Below are positions 45,561-55,141 of a stretch of 64,000 bases of DNA, one piece after another. Origin of the DNA: RGIG4079 sp045637505 (lineage in GTDB: Bacteria; Bacteroidota; Bacteroidia; Bacteroidales; Muribaculaceae). The stretch covers positions 1-64,000 of the forward strand of contig JAZTZO010000007.1 in the NCBI GenBank assembly GCA_045637505.1. The letters run 5' to 3'. Numbering within the stretch: the first letter of the stretch is position 1; every line of letters begins with the position of its first letter. The notes beneath the pieces are model-generated. The model saw only the letters and a program-made list of their open reading frames with translations. It ran no database searches and was not told the origin of the DNA. The position numbers and the translations under genes were made by a program.

Positions 45561-48488
45561 ATGGTTCCATTTCTTTATCAAGTAGCTAAGGTATATATCG
45601 AGAACGAATCAGAAAATTTATTTGATTATGTATTTGTCTTTCCAAATAAACGTAGTGGAGTATTTTTTGCCGAATACATGTCTCAATTAGTGCATTCGTC
45701 GCAAATTATGCCTAAGATAAGTACTATTAGTGAATTTATTTATGATTATACAAATTGGGTTGATGCATCAAGGCTGGAACTAATTTTTATTTTGTATAAT
45801 GAATATAAAAATATTCTTGTAAAGAGAAATTCAGAATCACATATTGTTGATTATGATAAATTTCAGTTTTGGGCTGAAATGATATTGAATGATTTTAATG
45901 ACACAGATAAATACTTGGTAGATGCAAAACAATTATTTAGTAATGTCAAAAAGTTTAAAGAAATATCGAGCAATTTCTTGACAGAAGAGCAGATTGAAGT
46001 AATTAAGCAATTTTGGGGTGATTCGCATACATCCGAGGCTGTGAGTTCATTTTGGAAGCACATTCACAATGGAGAGGACAATGTGTTGTCAAGTCAGTTT
46101 GTTAAAATGTGGGAGATTTTATATGATTTATATACTTCATTTAGACAAAAATTGATAGAAAAGGGATTGTGTTATCAAGGAATGGCTTATCGTGAAGTAG
46201 CCGAAAATTCAAAAGAAATAATTCAAGATAAACTATTGGCAAAGCGTTATATCTTTGTTGGATTTAATGTTATGTCAACATCTGAAATCAAAATTTTTGA
46301 ACAATTAAAAGCTTTAAATCGCGCAGATTATTATTGGGATTTGAATTCTCCTGCATATGAATTTAAGGAAAATAAAGCGGTTAAATTTGTAGGAAAATAT
46401 GTGGAGCAATTTAAATCTAAGTACAAGTTAGATGAAAAACAATTTAAAGAATTTCCCTCAATAAACGTGTTAGGTGTCCCATCTAATATTGGCCAAGTAA
46501 AAGAGGTGTCGAAAATATTATCAAAACTAAATAAAAACAATGAAATATCTGATGTCAACACCGCAATAGTTTTTCCTGATGAAAGTTTGTTTATCCCAAT
46601 GTTACATTCACTCCCAACGGATATAAAATCAATAAATGTAACAATGGGATACCCATTACGTCATACCCCTGTAGCTTCTTTAATATCAAATATTGTATCG
46701 TTGCAATTGAGGGCTAGATTAGTAAACGGGAAATATCAATTTTTTTATGAGGACATTTTGTCTGTTCTTTCTCATTCGTTGGTACAAACAGGCTCATTGC
46801 AAGATTGTAAAAAACTGACTCGCTTCATTAAAGAAAATAGAACATTTAATTTAACAGCAGATTTTATATGTAAAAATTATAAGAGTTTGTCGTTAATTTT
46901 TACGCCTGTAAAAGAATTGAATAATCCGAATGAAGTAATTAATTATTTAAGAAACATTGTAAATTGGTTAAGTCAGCATTTGGCAAAAGACCAAGCTTTA
47001 GATCGTTTATTCCTTGATAAGTATGTTGATGAGTTGGATGAATTATTGCGATTAATGCAACTCTATAATATTACAATGAGTGAAAAAACGGTATTTCATA
47101 TTGTTGAAAAAGCATTATGTTTTGAAAGTATTAATTTCACAGGTGAGCCTCTTTGTGGGCTTCAAATGATGGGCGTTCTTGAAACTCGTGCATTGGATTT
47201 TGAGAATCTAATAATTCTATCGATGAATGAAAAAGTATTTCCTCGTAAACACTATGCGAAAACGTTTATACCCGATTCGTTGCGAAAAGGTTATGGAATG
47301 TCAACGATTGCATTTCAAGAGAGCATGTACGCATATTATTTTTATCGAATGATATCGCGAGCTAAAAATGTTTACATATTATATGATGCACGTATGGGTG
47401 GCCTTCGTAGTGGCGAAATGTCACGTTATTTATATCAGTTAAAGTTTTTATATCAGCGAGATAAAATTAATTTCTCAATGGTAAATTATAAGGTGCATTC
47501 TCCTAAAAATAAGATAATTCAGGTCGAAAAAAACGAAGAAATATTAAATAAATTAAATAGGTATAAAGACCCACAATCAAAAAAATATCTATCGGCAAGT
47601 GCATTAAAACTATATATTAGCTGTCCGTTACAGTTTTATTTGACCTATATTGAAGGTGTCCGTGTTGATGACGATATACCTGAATATATGGATGATATTA
47701 CCTTTGGCTCAATCATTCACGAAGTGGTTGAAAAGTTATATCAGAATTTTAAAGGCGATAAAAAAGAAGTTTTAATAACGAATAATACTTTAGATGATTT
47801 TATAAATAATGAACAAGAAATAAATAAACAAATAACTATTTCAGTAAACTATCACTACAATAAATTAGGTGAAAATAATAACACCCCATTAAACGGAGAT
47901 TCTAAAGTGTTGGGCAACATAATGTTGCATCTCATTAAGCAAATGTTTCAAAAAGAGAAAATTTTTAACGATTTTTATTTTATCGATGCCGAAAAAGAAA
48001 TGTTCGGACAATGGAAAATAAATGATAAACATACGATTAATTTTAAGATGATCATTGACCGTATCGATAAAGTGAAAATTGGAGAACATTATGTATTGAG
48101 GTTTGTCGACTATAAAACTGGAACTGATAAAATTGAAACTAATTCAATCGATTTATTATTTGATAAAGAAAGTAGTGAAAATCATAAAGCAATTTTTCAA
48201 TTGATGCTATATTGTTTTGGTTATGCGCATATTGAAAACTATGATAAAGATATTCAACCATATATCTATTTATTTAAGACACTAAATACATCTAATTTCC
48301 AACCGATAAAAATTAATAGTAACGAAGTAAATAGTTATAAAGACTATAAAGAAGAATTTTGGCCATTATTTGAGGGCTTAGTCGATGAAATTTTTGATGA
48401 AAATATACCATTTACTCCATCAAAAAACGAGGATTCATGCAAATTATGCAAGTTGTTTGATGTATGTAACAGAGAATTTAAAAATTAA
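45561..48488 (+). CDS. AddB-like PD-(D/E)XK nuclease with iron-sulfur ligands and degenerate helicase domain
   Basis: 975 residues. The N-terminal two-thirds resembles an SF1-type fold of AddB but no Walker A GKT is visible (the start reads FVFPNKRSGVFFAEYM). The C-terminal RecB-type nuclease shows SALKLYISCPLQFYL (Cys about 690), FGSIIHEVVEKLY, the catalytic RFVDYKTG (about 850) and FQLMLYCFGYAH. The terminal DSCKLCKLFDVCN (about 959) completes a four-Cys Fe-S cluster as in AddB. It probably works with an AddA helicase-nuclease in double-strand break processing; no addA is in the window. Confidence 0.87.
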   Translation: MVPFLYQVAKVYIENESENLFDYVFVFPNKRSGVFFAEYMSQLVHSSQIMPKISTISEFIYDYTNWVDASRLELIFILYNEYKNILVKRNSESHIVDYDKFQFWAEMILNDFNDTDKYLVDAKQLFSNVKKFKEISSNFLTEEQIEVIKQFWGDSHTSEAVSSFWKHIHNGEDNVLSSQFVKMWEILYDLYTSFRQKLIEKGLCYQGMAYREVAENSKEIIQDKLLAKRYIFVGFNVMSTSEIKIFEQLKALNRADYYWDLNSPAYEFKENKAVKFVGKYVEQFKSKYKLDEKQFKEFPSINVLGVPSNIGQVKEVSKILSKLNKNNEISDVNTAIVFPDESLFIPMLHSLPTDIKSINVTMGYPLRHTPVASLISNIVSLQLRARLVNGKYQFFYEDILSVLSHSLVQTGSLQDCKKLTRFIKENRTFNLTADFICKNYKSLSLIFTPVKELNNPNEVINYLRNIVNWLSQHLAKDQALDRLFLDKYVDELDELLRLMQLYNITMSEKTVFHIVEKALCFESINFTGEPLCGLQMMGVLETRALDFENLIILSMNEKVFPRKHYAKTFIPDSLRKGYGMSTIAFQESMYAYYFYRMISRAKNVYILYDARMGGLRSGEMSRYLYQLKFLYQRDKINFSMVNYKVHSPKNKIIQVEKNEEILNKLNRYKDPQSKKYLSASALKLYISCPLQFYLTYIEGVRVDDDIPEYMDDITFGSIIHEVVEKLYQNFKGDKKEVLITNNTLDDFINNEQEINKQITISVNYHYNKLGENNNTPLNGDSKVLGNIMLHLIKQMFQKEKIFNDFYFIDAEKEMFGQWKINDKHTINFKMIIDRIDKVKIGEHYVLRFVDYKTGTDKIETNSIDLLFDKESSENHKAIFQLMLYCFGYAHIENYDKDIQPYIYLFKTLNTSNFQPIKINSNEVNSYKDYKEEFWPLFEGLVDEIFDENIPFTPSKNEDSCKLCKLFDVCNREFKN

Positions 48489-48493
48489 CAAAA

Positions 48494-49603
48494 ATGGCTG
48501 GGTTATATATACATATCCCCTATTGTCATAGTAAATGTGCTTATTGCGATTTTTATTCTACTCCCAACATTAAAGGCATCGAGCAGTATGTAGAAGCATT
48601 ATTGTGTGAGATTGATTTACGTATTAATGAAATAGATACTCCGTTTACTACTATCTACATAGGAGGAGGTACCCCTTCAATATTGCCTATGTCTTTATTA
48701 AATAAAATAGTAGATACGATATCAAATTATGTCAATACCTCAAATTTAGAGGAGTTTACAATTGAGGCAAATCCCGAAGATATTACAGAGCAATGGGTTA
48801 ATGGTATAATGCGATTAAGAGTTAATCGTGTGAGTATGGGAGTTCAATCATTTAATAATGATGAATTAAAAGCAATTAATCGTCGACATACAGCAGAAGA
48901 GGCACTTAATGCGATAAAAATTTTGCGCGAAAATGGGATAACAAATATTAATTGTGATTTGATATATGGATTGCCTGGACAAGATATTGAAAGTTGGAAA
49001 AAAAACTTAGATAAGATGTTATCATTAAAAATACCTCATTTATCGGCCTATCTCCTGTCATATGAGCCTGGGACCAAATTATATACTCGACTTATGGCGG
49101 GAAAAGTAGAGGAGGCTTCTGAAGAACTAGTTAATGAAATGTATCTATATTTGATTAGAGAAGCTCAAACGAGAGGATATGGCCATTATGAGATTTCAAA
49201 TTTTGCACAATCGGGTTGTGAAGCTTTGCATAATACAAACTATTGGAGAGATTTGCCATATCTTGGTGTTGGGGTATCAGCCCATAGTTTTGATGGAATT
49301 AATCGTAGAGTAAATCCATCAAATATCAAGCATTATATATCACAACTACAACAAGGTAAATGTGTGTTTGAGATAGAGGAAGAAGGTAATAATGCTCGAC
49401 ATAATGATTATATTATTGTGTCATTACGCACAGCTCAAGGGATTGATTTAAATTATTATCAGCAACGATATAAAAATGATATATTAGCCATCGCCAAGCC
49501 TCATATAGATGCTGGTCGAATGGTGTTAACTGATAGGCATCTTGCCATAGCTGAGGAAGCTATGCTTATATCAGATAGAATAATGCTTGACTTTATTATT
49601 TAG
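48494..49603 (+). CDS. hemW: Radical SAM protein HemW (coproporphyrinogen III oxidase-like)
   Basis: 369 residues. The radical-SAM cluster motif is PYCHSKCAYCDFYS (CxxxCxxC, with Phe). Also present are GGGTPSILP, IEANPEDIT, VSMGVQSFNNDELKAINRRH and DLIYGLPGQ. The residues match HemW, a heme chaperone, rather than true HemN, which has a longer N-terminus. Its stop overlaps that of rlmH by 4 nt on the opposite strand. Confidence 0.92.
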   Translation: MAGLYIHIPYCHSKCAYCDFYSTPNIKGIEQYVEALLCEIDLRINEIDTPFTTIYIGGGTPSILPMSLLNKIVDTISNYVNTSNLEEFTIEANPEDITEQWVNGIMRLRVNRVSMGVQSFNNDELKAINRRHTAEEALNAIKILRENGITNINCDLIYGLPGQDIESWKKNLDKMLSLKIPHLSAYLLSYEPGTKLYTRLMAGKVEEASEELVNEMYLYLIREAQTRGYGHYEISNFAQSGCEALHNTNYWRDLPYLGVGVSAHSFDGINRRVNPSNIKHYISQLQQGKCVFEIEEEGNNARHNDYIIVSLRTAQGIDLNYYQQRYKNDILAIAKPHIDAGRMVLTDRHLAIAEEAMLISDRIMLDFII

Positions 49604-50073
49604 TCATGGTGATATGGTTCTCCATTGAGAATAGTCATTGCTCGATAAATTTGTTCTATGAAAAATAATCGTATCATTTCATGTGAGAATGTCATTTTTG
49701 AGAGAGAAAGTTTTTCATTTGCTCGTTTATACATTTCTTGCGAAAATCCATAAGGACCTCCTATTACAAAAATGAGATTCTTCGCAACATTAACCATTTT
49801 TTTATCAAGATAGGTGGAAAATTCACGCGAAGTCATTTCTTTCCCTTTCTCGTCAAGAAGTACCACTACATCTCCCGATTGAATTGCTCCAAGAAACATT
49901 TGCCCTTCCATTTCTTTTTGTTTTTCTTGAGTTAGTCCCTTTGTTGTTTTTACATCGGGTAAAATCTTGAACTCAAATGGAATGTAATGGCTCAAACGCT
50001 TGATGTATTGATCGGTTCCTTCTTGCAAATATTTTGCATTGGTCTTTCCTATTGCTAATAATATAATCTTCAT
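49600..50073 (-). CDS. rlmH: 23S rRNA pseudouridine-1915 N3-methyltransferase RlmH
   Basis: A 157-residue SPOUT methyltransferase acting on helix 69 of 23S rRNA. VFVIGGPYGFS is the SAM-binding knot and SLSKMTFSHEMIRLFFIEQI is the conserved C-terminal region, ending GEPYHHD. The frame opens 8 codons earlier (50097), but the ATG at 50073 (MKIILLAIGKT) matches the family start and is used here. Confidence 0.95.
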   Translation of the reverse strand: MKIILLAIGKTNAKYLQEGTDQYIKRLSHYIPFEFKILPDVKTTKGLTQEKQKEMEGQMFLGAIQSGDVVVLLDEKGKEMTSREFSTYLDKKMVNVAKNLIFVIGGPYGFSQEMYKRANEKLSLSKMTFSHEMIRLFFIEQIYRAMTILNGEPYHHD

Positions 50074-50096
50074 ATAAAATTGAATGTATATAATCA

Positions 50097-51632
50097 TTAT
50101 TTACTTAAAAATGTTGCTATATCCTCAGCTTCTGGCATTTGAAGTGTTTGGCGGATAGTACTCTTGCGCTGATATATAGTGCGAACAGACTGCTGTGTAA
50201 CAACACTAATTTCCTTTGTGGAGAATTTCGCCTTAAGAAGACAGCACAATTGAATCTCTTTCTCATTGAGCATCGCGCCAAACCTATTGACTAACGAAGT
50301 ATAGAAGCCATCATATATATAATCAATAGTTTGATAAAGGTCGTTCCAGTTCAATAGAGTATCAACGTTCACCTCTTGGTTAGAAATCTCTCTCATACGT
50401 TTTAGCAATTCAAGATTTGCGGATGTAGGATTAGATGTAGCTAATCTTATTACACCTAACTGCTGTAGCAATATCTTCTTAAAAAAACGATCATCTTTGT
50501 TGTCATCTGCTGCATCCGAAGATTCTGATAGGAGCTTGCGTAGCGTATCAATCTCATCCTCCTTTTCAACGAGTTTACTCTTTCTATTACGCAGCCATAA
50601 CAATAGCCCTATTATAGAGAGGAGCATAACGAATGTCAAAGCCAAAAACAGCATCTGATCCTTTTGCCTTTGTATTGTTAATAGCATATTCTTCTCTTCA
50701 AGTCTCCAGTTGCTCTCGCGTTTGGCATCGGTAATCTTCTGGGCAACCATAGCCTTGTCGCCAAGACCATTGACAAAGAGTCCCCACTCCTTAACATCTA
50801 TACTCGAAGTCTTGGCATAATCCAAAAGCAGTTTCACCACTTGTAGATATCCTGCTCTCGATAGGTCATTGTCAAATGTTTCATCCTTTGTTGTCTGAGC
50901 TAACTCAACATAGTGGCGAGCTGTCGAAAGATCATTGAGTTGTATATGATACCAGGCCAATGATGCATACGACAATGCCTCCTCTGTTGGATTATTACCT
51001 CTATCGTGTTCAAGAACTCTTTTACGAATCTCTATAGCCCCTCTTTGATTGCCAGCAGAGCTTAGAATATCGGAATATGCGGGCAGCGCAAGTCTCCACA
51101 TCAGTGTAGAGTCTTCTGCACTCTTAACAAGATTGAATGCTTCATTGTAATATGCTATTGCCCCATCCGTATCACCATTGTAGAACTTGACTACAGCAAG
51201 TTCATGAAGTTTTCTGAATGAACGGATAGAATCATCAGCACTCATGCTCTGCATAAGATAGTGTTCCATCCTTTTATAATCACTATCTAATACGAGAAAG
51301 TTTAGAAGAGTGTATCGGCTTTCATCATCATCGGGATACTCCTCGATATAGCGTTCCAAAATATCGTATGCCTTCGTCTTTTCTCCCACCCACCAATAAT
51401 GACTAGCAACAAGTCTTGTCGTAGTCTTTATCGTTGCGGTATCTGTAGGCTCTTGTCCCTTGTAATACTCTAAAGCCTCCACAATACCAACATCTTCACT
51501 TAGCGAGGCTCCCTCCATCTCGTGTTGCAAAGCCAGCCTTATACTATTATCAGCTTTTTGCTTATCATTGTTATATGCAGAGCAAGAGACGAACAGCGAA
51601 CATAGGCATAGTATATAAATCTTTATCCTCAT
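50097..51632 (-). CDS. TPR-containing transmembrane regulator with cytoplasmic HTH domain
   Basis: 511 residues. A signal with lipobox-like FVSCSA (about residue 17) is followed by a periplasmic TPR region (about 60-300; AVVKFYNGDTDGAIAYYNEA is one clear repeat). One membrane helix lies at about 326-346 (LFLALTFVMLLSIIGLLLWL), then a coiled coil. A C-terminal LuxR-like helix-turn-helix sits at about 457-490 (LNEKEIQLCCLLKAKFSTKE; VRTIYQRKSTIRQTL). The layout suggests a one-component sensor-regulator spanning the inner membrane. It is divergent from an outer-membrane barrel gene, its likely target. Gln CAG and Lys AAG are commoner than in flanking genes. Confidence 0.8.
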   Translation of the reverse strand: MRIKIYILCLCSLFVSCSAYNNDKQKADNSIRLALQHEMEGASLSEDVGIVEALEYYKGQEPTDTATIKTTTRLVASHYWWVGEKTKAYDILERYIEEYPDDDESRYTLLNFLVLDSDYKRMEHYLMQSMSADDSIRSFRKLHELAVVKFYNGDTDGAIAYYNEAFNLVKSAEDSTLMWRLALPAYSDILSSAGNQRGAIEIRKRVLEHDRGNNPTEEALSYASLAWYHIQLNDLSTARHYVELAQTTKDETFDNDLSRAGYLQVVKLLLDYAKTSSIDVKEWGLFVNGLGDKAMVAQKITDAKRESNWRLEEKNMLLTIQRQKDQMLFLALTFVMLLSIIGLLLWLRNRKSKLVEKEDEIDTLRKLLSESSDAADDNKDDRFFKKILLQQLGVIRLATSNPTSANLELLKRMREISNQEVNVDTLLNWNDLYQTIDYIYDGFYTSLVNRFGAMLNEKEIQLCCLLKAKFSTKEISVVTQQSVRTIYQRKSTIRQTLQMPEAEDIATFLSK

Positions 51633-51656
51633 ATCTTACAAATGTTTTTTTCTCAA

Positions 51657-51664
51657 CAAAATTA
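51657..51664 (-). promoter_or_regulatory. -7 box for the TPR-HTH regulator
   Basis: TAATTTTG on the minus strand, 25 nt before the start codon; no matching -33, compatible with weak or regulated expression. Confidence 0.4.
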
Positions 51665-51837
51665 CTCAAAATTTACGATATACATCTTCTTCATATAAAC
51701 TAATATAAAGTCCTGATACCCCAATATAAACTTTTTTCATTTTAGCGATTTGTAATTCGCAGATTTCCAGACTGATACAAAACAGACTGCACTCCATAAT
51801 GTCGGCTACATAAATCAATGATAAATGCTTTTTGAGG

Positions 51838-51845
51838 TACTTTTG
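51838..51845 (+). promoter_or_regulatory. -7 box for the outer-membrane barrel gene
   Basis: TACTTTTG, 33 nt before the ATG at 51879. The ~170-nt gap between the divergent -7 boxes is the obvious place for a regulator site. Confidence 0.45.
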
Positions 51846-51878
51846 CAGTAGAAAAATAACAAACAAAAAGTTACACAT

Positions 51879-54188
51879 ATGAAAAAGATTTTACCACTTA
51901 TCGGACTTGTTTTAATGCAGGTTTCAGTGTATGCAGGGAATGCCGTTTCCGGAAAAATTGTCGATGATGCGGATAATTCTCCTCTAATTGGTGCTACTGC
52001 GACTATTGTTGATGGCAATGGCAATATTGTAATGGGTACAGCAACAGATGTTGAAGGGCGCTTTACTCTTAAGGGTGTTAATAATGGAAGTTATGTGATG
52101 CTGTTTCAGTATCTCGGCTACAATGACGAGCGAATAGAGATTACCAATCTTGAACGAGATTTATATATGGGAGATATTTGCCTTTCAGTTTCAGCAGTGT
52201 CATTAGATGAGGTCGTAGTAATTGGTGATGCTGTCATTAAAAAGACGGACAGACAATTGATTCTACCTTCTCATGAGCAAAAGCGAGCAGCCACAAACGG
52301 CATTAACCTATTGCAGCAAATGCCAATATCTCGTATCTCAGTAAGTCCAATGGATAAGAGTATTAAGACAACACTGGGTGAAGATGTGCAGTTGCGAATA
52401 AATGGTGTTGAAGCCACTAAAGAAGAGGTAAGTGCCATTAGCCCGACTGATGTAATACGAGTGGAATATCATGACAATCCAGGTCTAAAATACGGAGGCG
52501 CTGCTGCTGTGCTTGATTATATAGTAAGAAAGAGAGAGCATGGTGGAAACATTGCAGGAGATTTTACAAATGGAATAACGCATCTTGGGTATGGCGAGTA
52601 CAATCTCTCTGCAAAGTACAATTGGAAGAGGTCTTCCATAAGTGCTGTAGCTTCGTGGCAACGACGAGACTTGGAATGGACCAGAGAGAACTATGAGGAT
52701 TTTGTATATCCCGACTATACAGTTCATAACATAGAACTTGGAGAGCCGACTAAGGTCAAGTTTGACTATATGAACTTTGCTCTTAACTATAATAGAACTG
52801 ATGAGCGCAGTGTTTTTAATATTGCACTAAGGAATAATTATGATGATAAGCCTAACGCCGTAACAGACAGAAATAGTACTCTATATCAAGGAGATAAGAT
52901 ATATAATATTTCTGATAAACTACAACAGTGTTCCTATATCCCATCGTTAGACATCTACTATCAGTTGAATTTGAAAAACGACCAACACCTATATTTCGAT
53001 GTTGTAGGAACATATATCAATAGTAGCAGTCATCGAAAGTATTCAATGGCAGAAATAGGTAGCGAGAATATCACCCCGGCAATTATCTCACAAACCGAGG
53101 GTGATAAGTATTCTATCATCGGTGAAGCTATATATGAAAGACCTCTTGGTAATGGTAAAATGACGGCCGGTATTAAGCATACACAGGCATCTATGAATAA
53201 TATCTACGATGGCAATATCAGAAGTAAAGTAAGTATGAATACTGCTGAGAGTTATTTATTCGCAGAATATAATCAGAAGATTAACAGATTCTCATACACG
53301 CTTGGCATTGGTGGTATGAGAACATGGCACAAGCAGGGAGATCTTTCGCAAGAGAAATATATCATAAGACCAACTATTACTCTTTCATACAATGCCCCAA
53401 GGAATCTCTATTTTAGATATAATGCTTATATGTCCGGCTACTCACCATCGCTTTCGGATCTTAGCAATGTTGCCCAGGAGATAGACATCTATCAGATACG
53501 CCGGGGTAATCCCAATCTACAGAGTGTAACCTTTGTGTCAAATAGTCTTACAGCGAGTTGGAAATGTAAGTATGTGAGTATTGAGCTGTTCGGACGATAT
53601 AGTTATGATCATAAGCCCATTATGGAGGAGACGCTTTTCGAGGACAACCACTTCGTAAGAACAATGGCAAATCAGAAGGGGTTTCATCGGTTGAATCTTC
53701 AATCAACAATCCTGATATATCCTTGGAAGGAATACATAATGATTAAGTTGAATCCGTTCTTCAATAGATATATCAGCAACGGAAACAGTTACACTCATAC
53801 ACACTCTAACTTTGGGTTTAGAGGTAGCATTGTCGGGATGTACAAGAACTGGGTTACAATGGTCGAGATGAGCACCAGCCAGCACGACCTTTGGGGAGAG
53901 ACGCTTAGCCGAGGTGAAGCACTGCATTCTATTGCAATCGGTTATAATCACAATAAGTTCAGTATACAAGGTATGATAATGAATCCATTTACAAAGCGAT
54001 ACGAGCAAGGAGTAGAAACCCTTTCAGAAATGGTGCCAAATAAGCAGTTGGCATATTCAACACAGTTAAGCCAAATTGTAATGCTTAATCTATCGTTTAA
54101 CCTTGATTTCGGTAAGCAGAATCGTAGTGGGGGAAAAAGAATTAACAATAGCGATAATGATTCTGGTATATTATCGGGAACAAAATAG
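51879..54188 (+). CDS. Outer-membrane beta-barrel protein with carboxypeptidase-like N-terminal domain (TonB-receptor-like)
   Basis: 769 residues. Signal peptide 1-19 (MKKILPLIGLVLMQVSVYA). A carboxypeptidase-regulatory-like Ig domain follows (about 22-105; VSGKIVDDADNSPLIGATAT), then a plug-like segment (QLRINGVEATKEEV; RVEYHDNPGLKYGG) and a long aromatic-rich beta-strand region resembling OMP_b-brl_3-type barrels. The length is short for a SusC protein and no SusD partner is adjacent, so glycan import is not implied. It may be the output of the divergent membrane regulator. Confidence 0.85.
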   Translation: MKKILPLIGLVLMQVSVYAGNAVSGKIVDDADNSPLIGATATIVDGNGNIVMGTATDVEGRFTLKGVNNGSYVMLFQYLGYNDERIEITNLERDLYMGDICLSVSAVSLDEVVVIGDAVIKKTDRQLILPSHEQKRAATNGINLLQQMPISRISVSPMDKSIKTTLGEDVQLRINGVEATKEEVSAISPTDVIRVEYHDNPGLKYGGAAAVLDYIVRKREHGGNIAGDFTNGITHLGYGEYNLSAKYNWKRSSISAVASWQRRDLEWTRENYEDFVYPDYTVHNIELGEPTKVKFDYMNFALNYNRTDERSVFNIALRNNYDDKPNAVTDRNSTLYQGDKIYNISDKLQQCSYIPSLDIYYQLNLKNDQHLYFDVVGTYINSSSHRKYSMAEIGSENITPAIISQTEGDKYSIIGEAIYERPLGNGKMTAGIKHTQASMNNIYDGNIRSKVSMNTAESYLFAEYNQKINRFSYTLGIGGMRTWHKQGDLSQEKYIIRPTITLSYNAPRNLYFRYNAYMSGYSPSLSDLSNVAQEIDIYQIRRGNPNLQSVTFVSNSLTASWKCKYVSIELFGRYSYDHKPIMEETLFEDNHFVRTMANQKGFHRLNLQSTILIYPWKEYIMIKLNPFFNRYISNGNSYTHTHSNFGFRGSIVGMYKNWVTMVEMSTSQHDLWGETLSRGEALHSIAIGYNHNKFSIQGMIMNPFTKRYEQGVETLSEMVPNKQLAYSTQLSQIVMLNLSFNLDFGKQNRSGGKRINNSDNDSGILSGTK

Positions 54189-54241
54189 ATGTTTGGTATA
54201 TCTCATTTTATTAAAATATAATTAATAACTATAATTCTGAT

Positions 54242-54272
54242 TTTGTGCCTTAAATGATAATGCTTATCTTTG
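54242..54272 (+). promoter_or_regulatory. nadC promoter
   Basis: TTTG (54242-54245), a 19-nt spacer, then TATCTTTG (54265-54272): full consensus. It overlaps the upstream in-frame TTG, which argues for the ATG at 54294 as the real start. Confidence 0.75.
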
Positions 54273-54293
54273 TGGAAAATAATTGATAATGAT

Positions 54294-55139
54294 ATGAAAA
54301 CAAAAGACGAGTTGATTGATGATTTGTTGTCATTGGCGTTTGCTGAAGATGTGGGTGATGGTGACCATACAACATTGAGTACAATACCTGCCGATGCAAT
54401 GGGAAAACAGCGTCTCATTGTAAAAGAGCAAGGTATTATAGCAGGAGTTGAAATGGCAAGAAAGGTGTTTGATAAGTTTGACCCAGAATTAAAAATGACA
54501 GTTTATATCAATGATGGTACTGAGGTTAAACCTGGTGATATTGCATTTGAAGTAGAGGGTCCTATTCGCTCATTGCTGCAAACGGAGCGTGTTATGCTCA
54601 ATATTATGCAACGCATGAGTGGTATTGCTACAGTTACAGCGAAATACCAAAAACTTCTTGAAGGATTGAAAACAAAGGTTCTTGATACGCGCAAAACAAC
54701 TCCAGGATTGCGTATGCTTGAAAAAGAGGCTGTTCGCATAGGTGGCGGTTGCAATCATCGTATTGGCTTGTTTGATATGATTCTTATTAAAGATAATCAT
54801 GTGGATTTTGCTGGTGGCATTAAGGAAGCTGTTGAATCGGCTAAAAAATATTGCAAAGAAACAGGTCGCGACCTTAAAATAGAACTTGAAGTGCGTAACG
54901 AAGATGAAATAAAACAAGCACTTGAAGTGGGAGTAGATCGCATTATGCTTGATAATTTTACACCTGAACGTACCCGAGAAGCTGTTAAAATGATTAATGG
55001 TGCAGTAGAGATTGAATCATCGGGAGGTATTACATTTGAAACCCTTCGTGCTTATGGTGAATGTGGTGTTGATTTTATTTCTGTCGGAGCATTAACTCAC
55101 TCTGTAAAAGGATTAGATATGAGTTTTAAAGCATGTTAA
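54294..55139 (+). CDS. nadC: Nicotinate-nucleotide pyrophosphorylase (carboxylating) NadC
   Basis: 281 residues. It converts quinolinate and PRPP to nicotinate mononucleotide in NAD synthesis. Conserved segments are EDVGDGDHTT, DTRKTTPGLRMLEKEAVRIG, GGCNHRIGLFDMILIKDNH, and ESSGGI near the C-terminus. Start chosen by the promoter argument; the frame is open 8 codons further upstream. Confidence 0.96.
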   Translation: MKTKDELIDDLLSLAFAEDVGDGDHTTLSTIPADAMGKQRLIVKEQGIIAGVEMARKVFDKFDPELKMTVYINDGTEVKPGDIAFEVEGPIRSLLQTERVMLNIMQRMSGIATVTAKYQKLLEGLKTKVLDTRKTTPGLRMLEKEAVRIGGGCNHRIGLFDMILIKDNHVDFAGGIKEAVESAKKYCKETGRDLKIELEVRNEDEIKQALEVGVDRIMLDNFTPERTREAVKMINGAVEIESSGGITFETLRAYGECGVDFISVGALTHSVKGLDMSFKAC

Positions 55140-55141
55140 GC

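Noticed and set aside
51879..54188. SusC component of a polysaccharide utilisation locus
   Set aside because: Shorter than SusC, no SusD or glycoside hydrolase neighbours, and the regulator is not a HTCS or anti-sigma factor.
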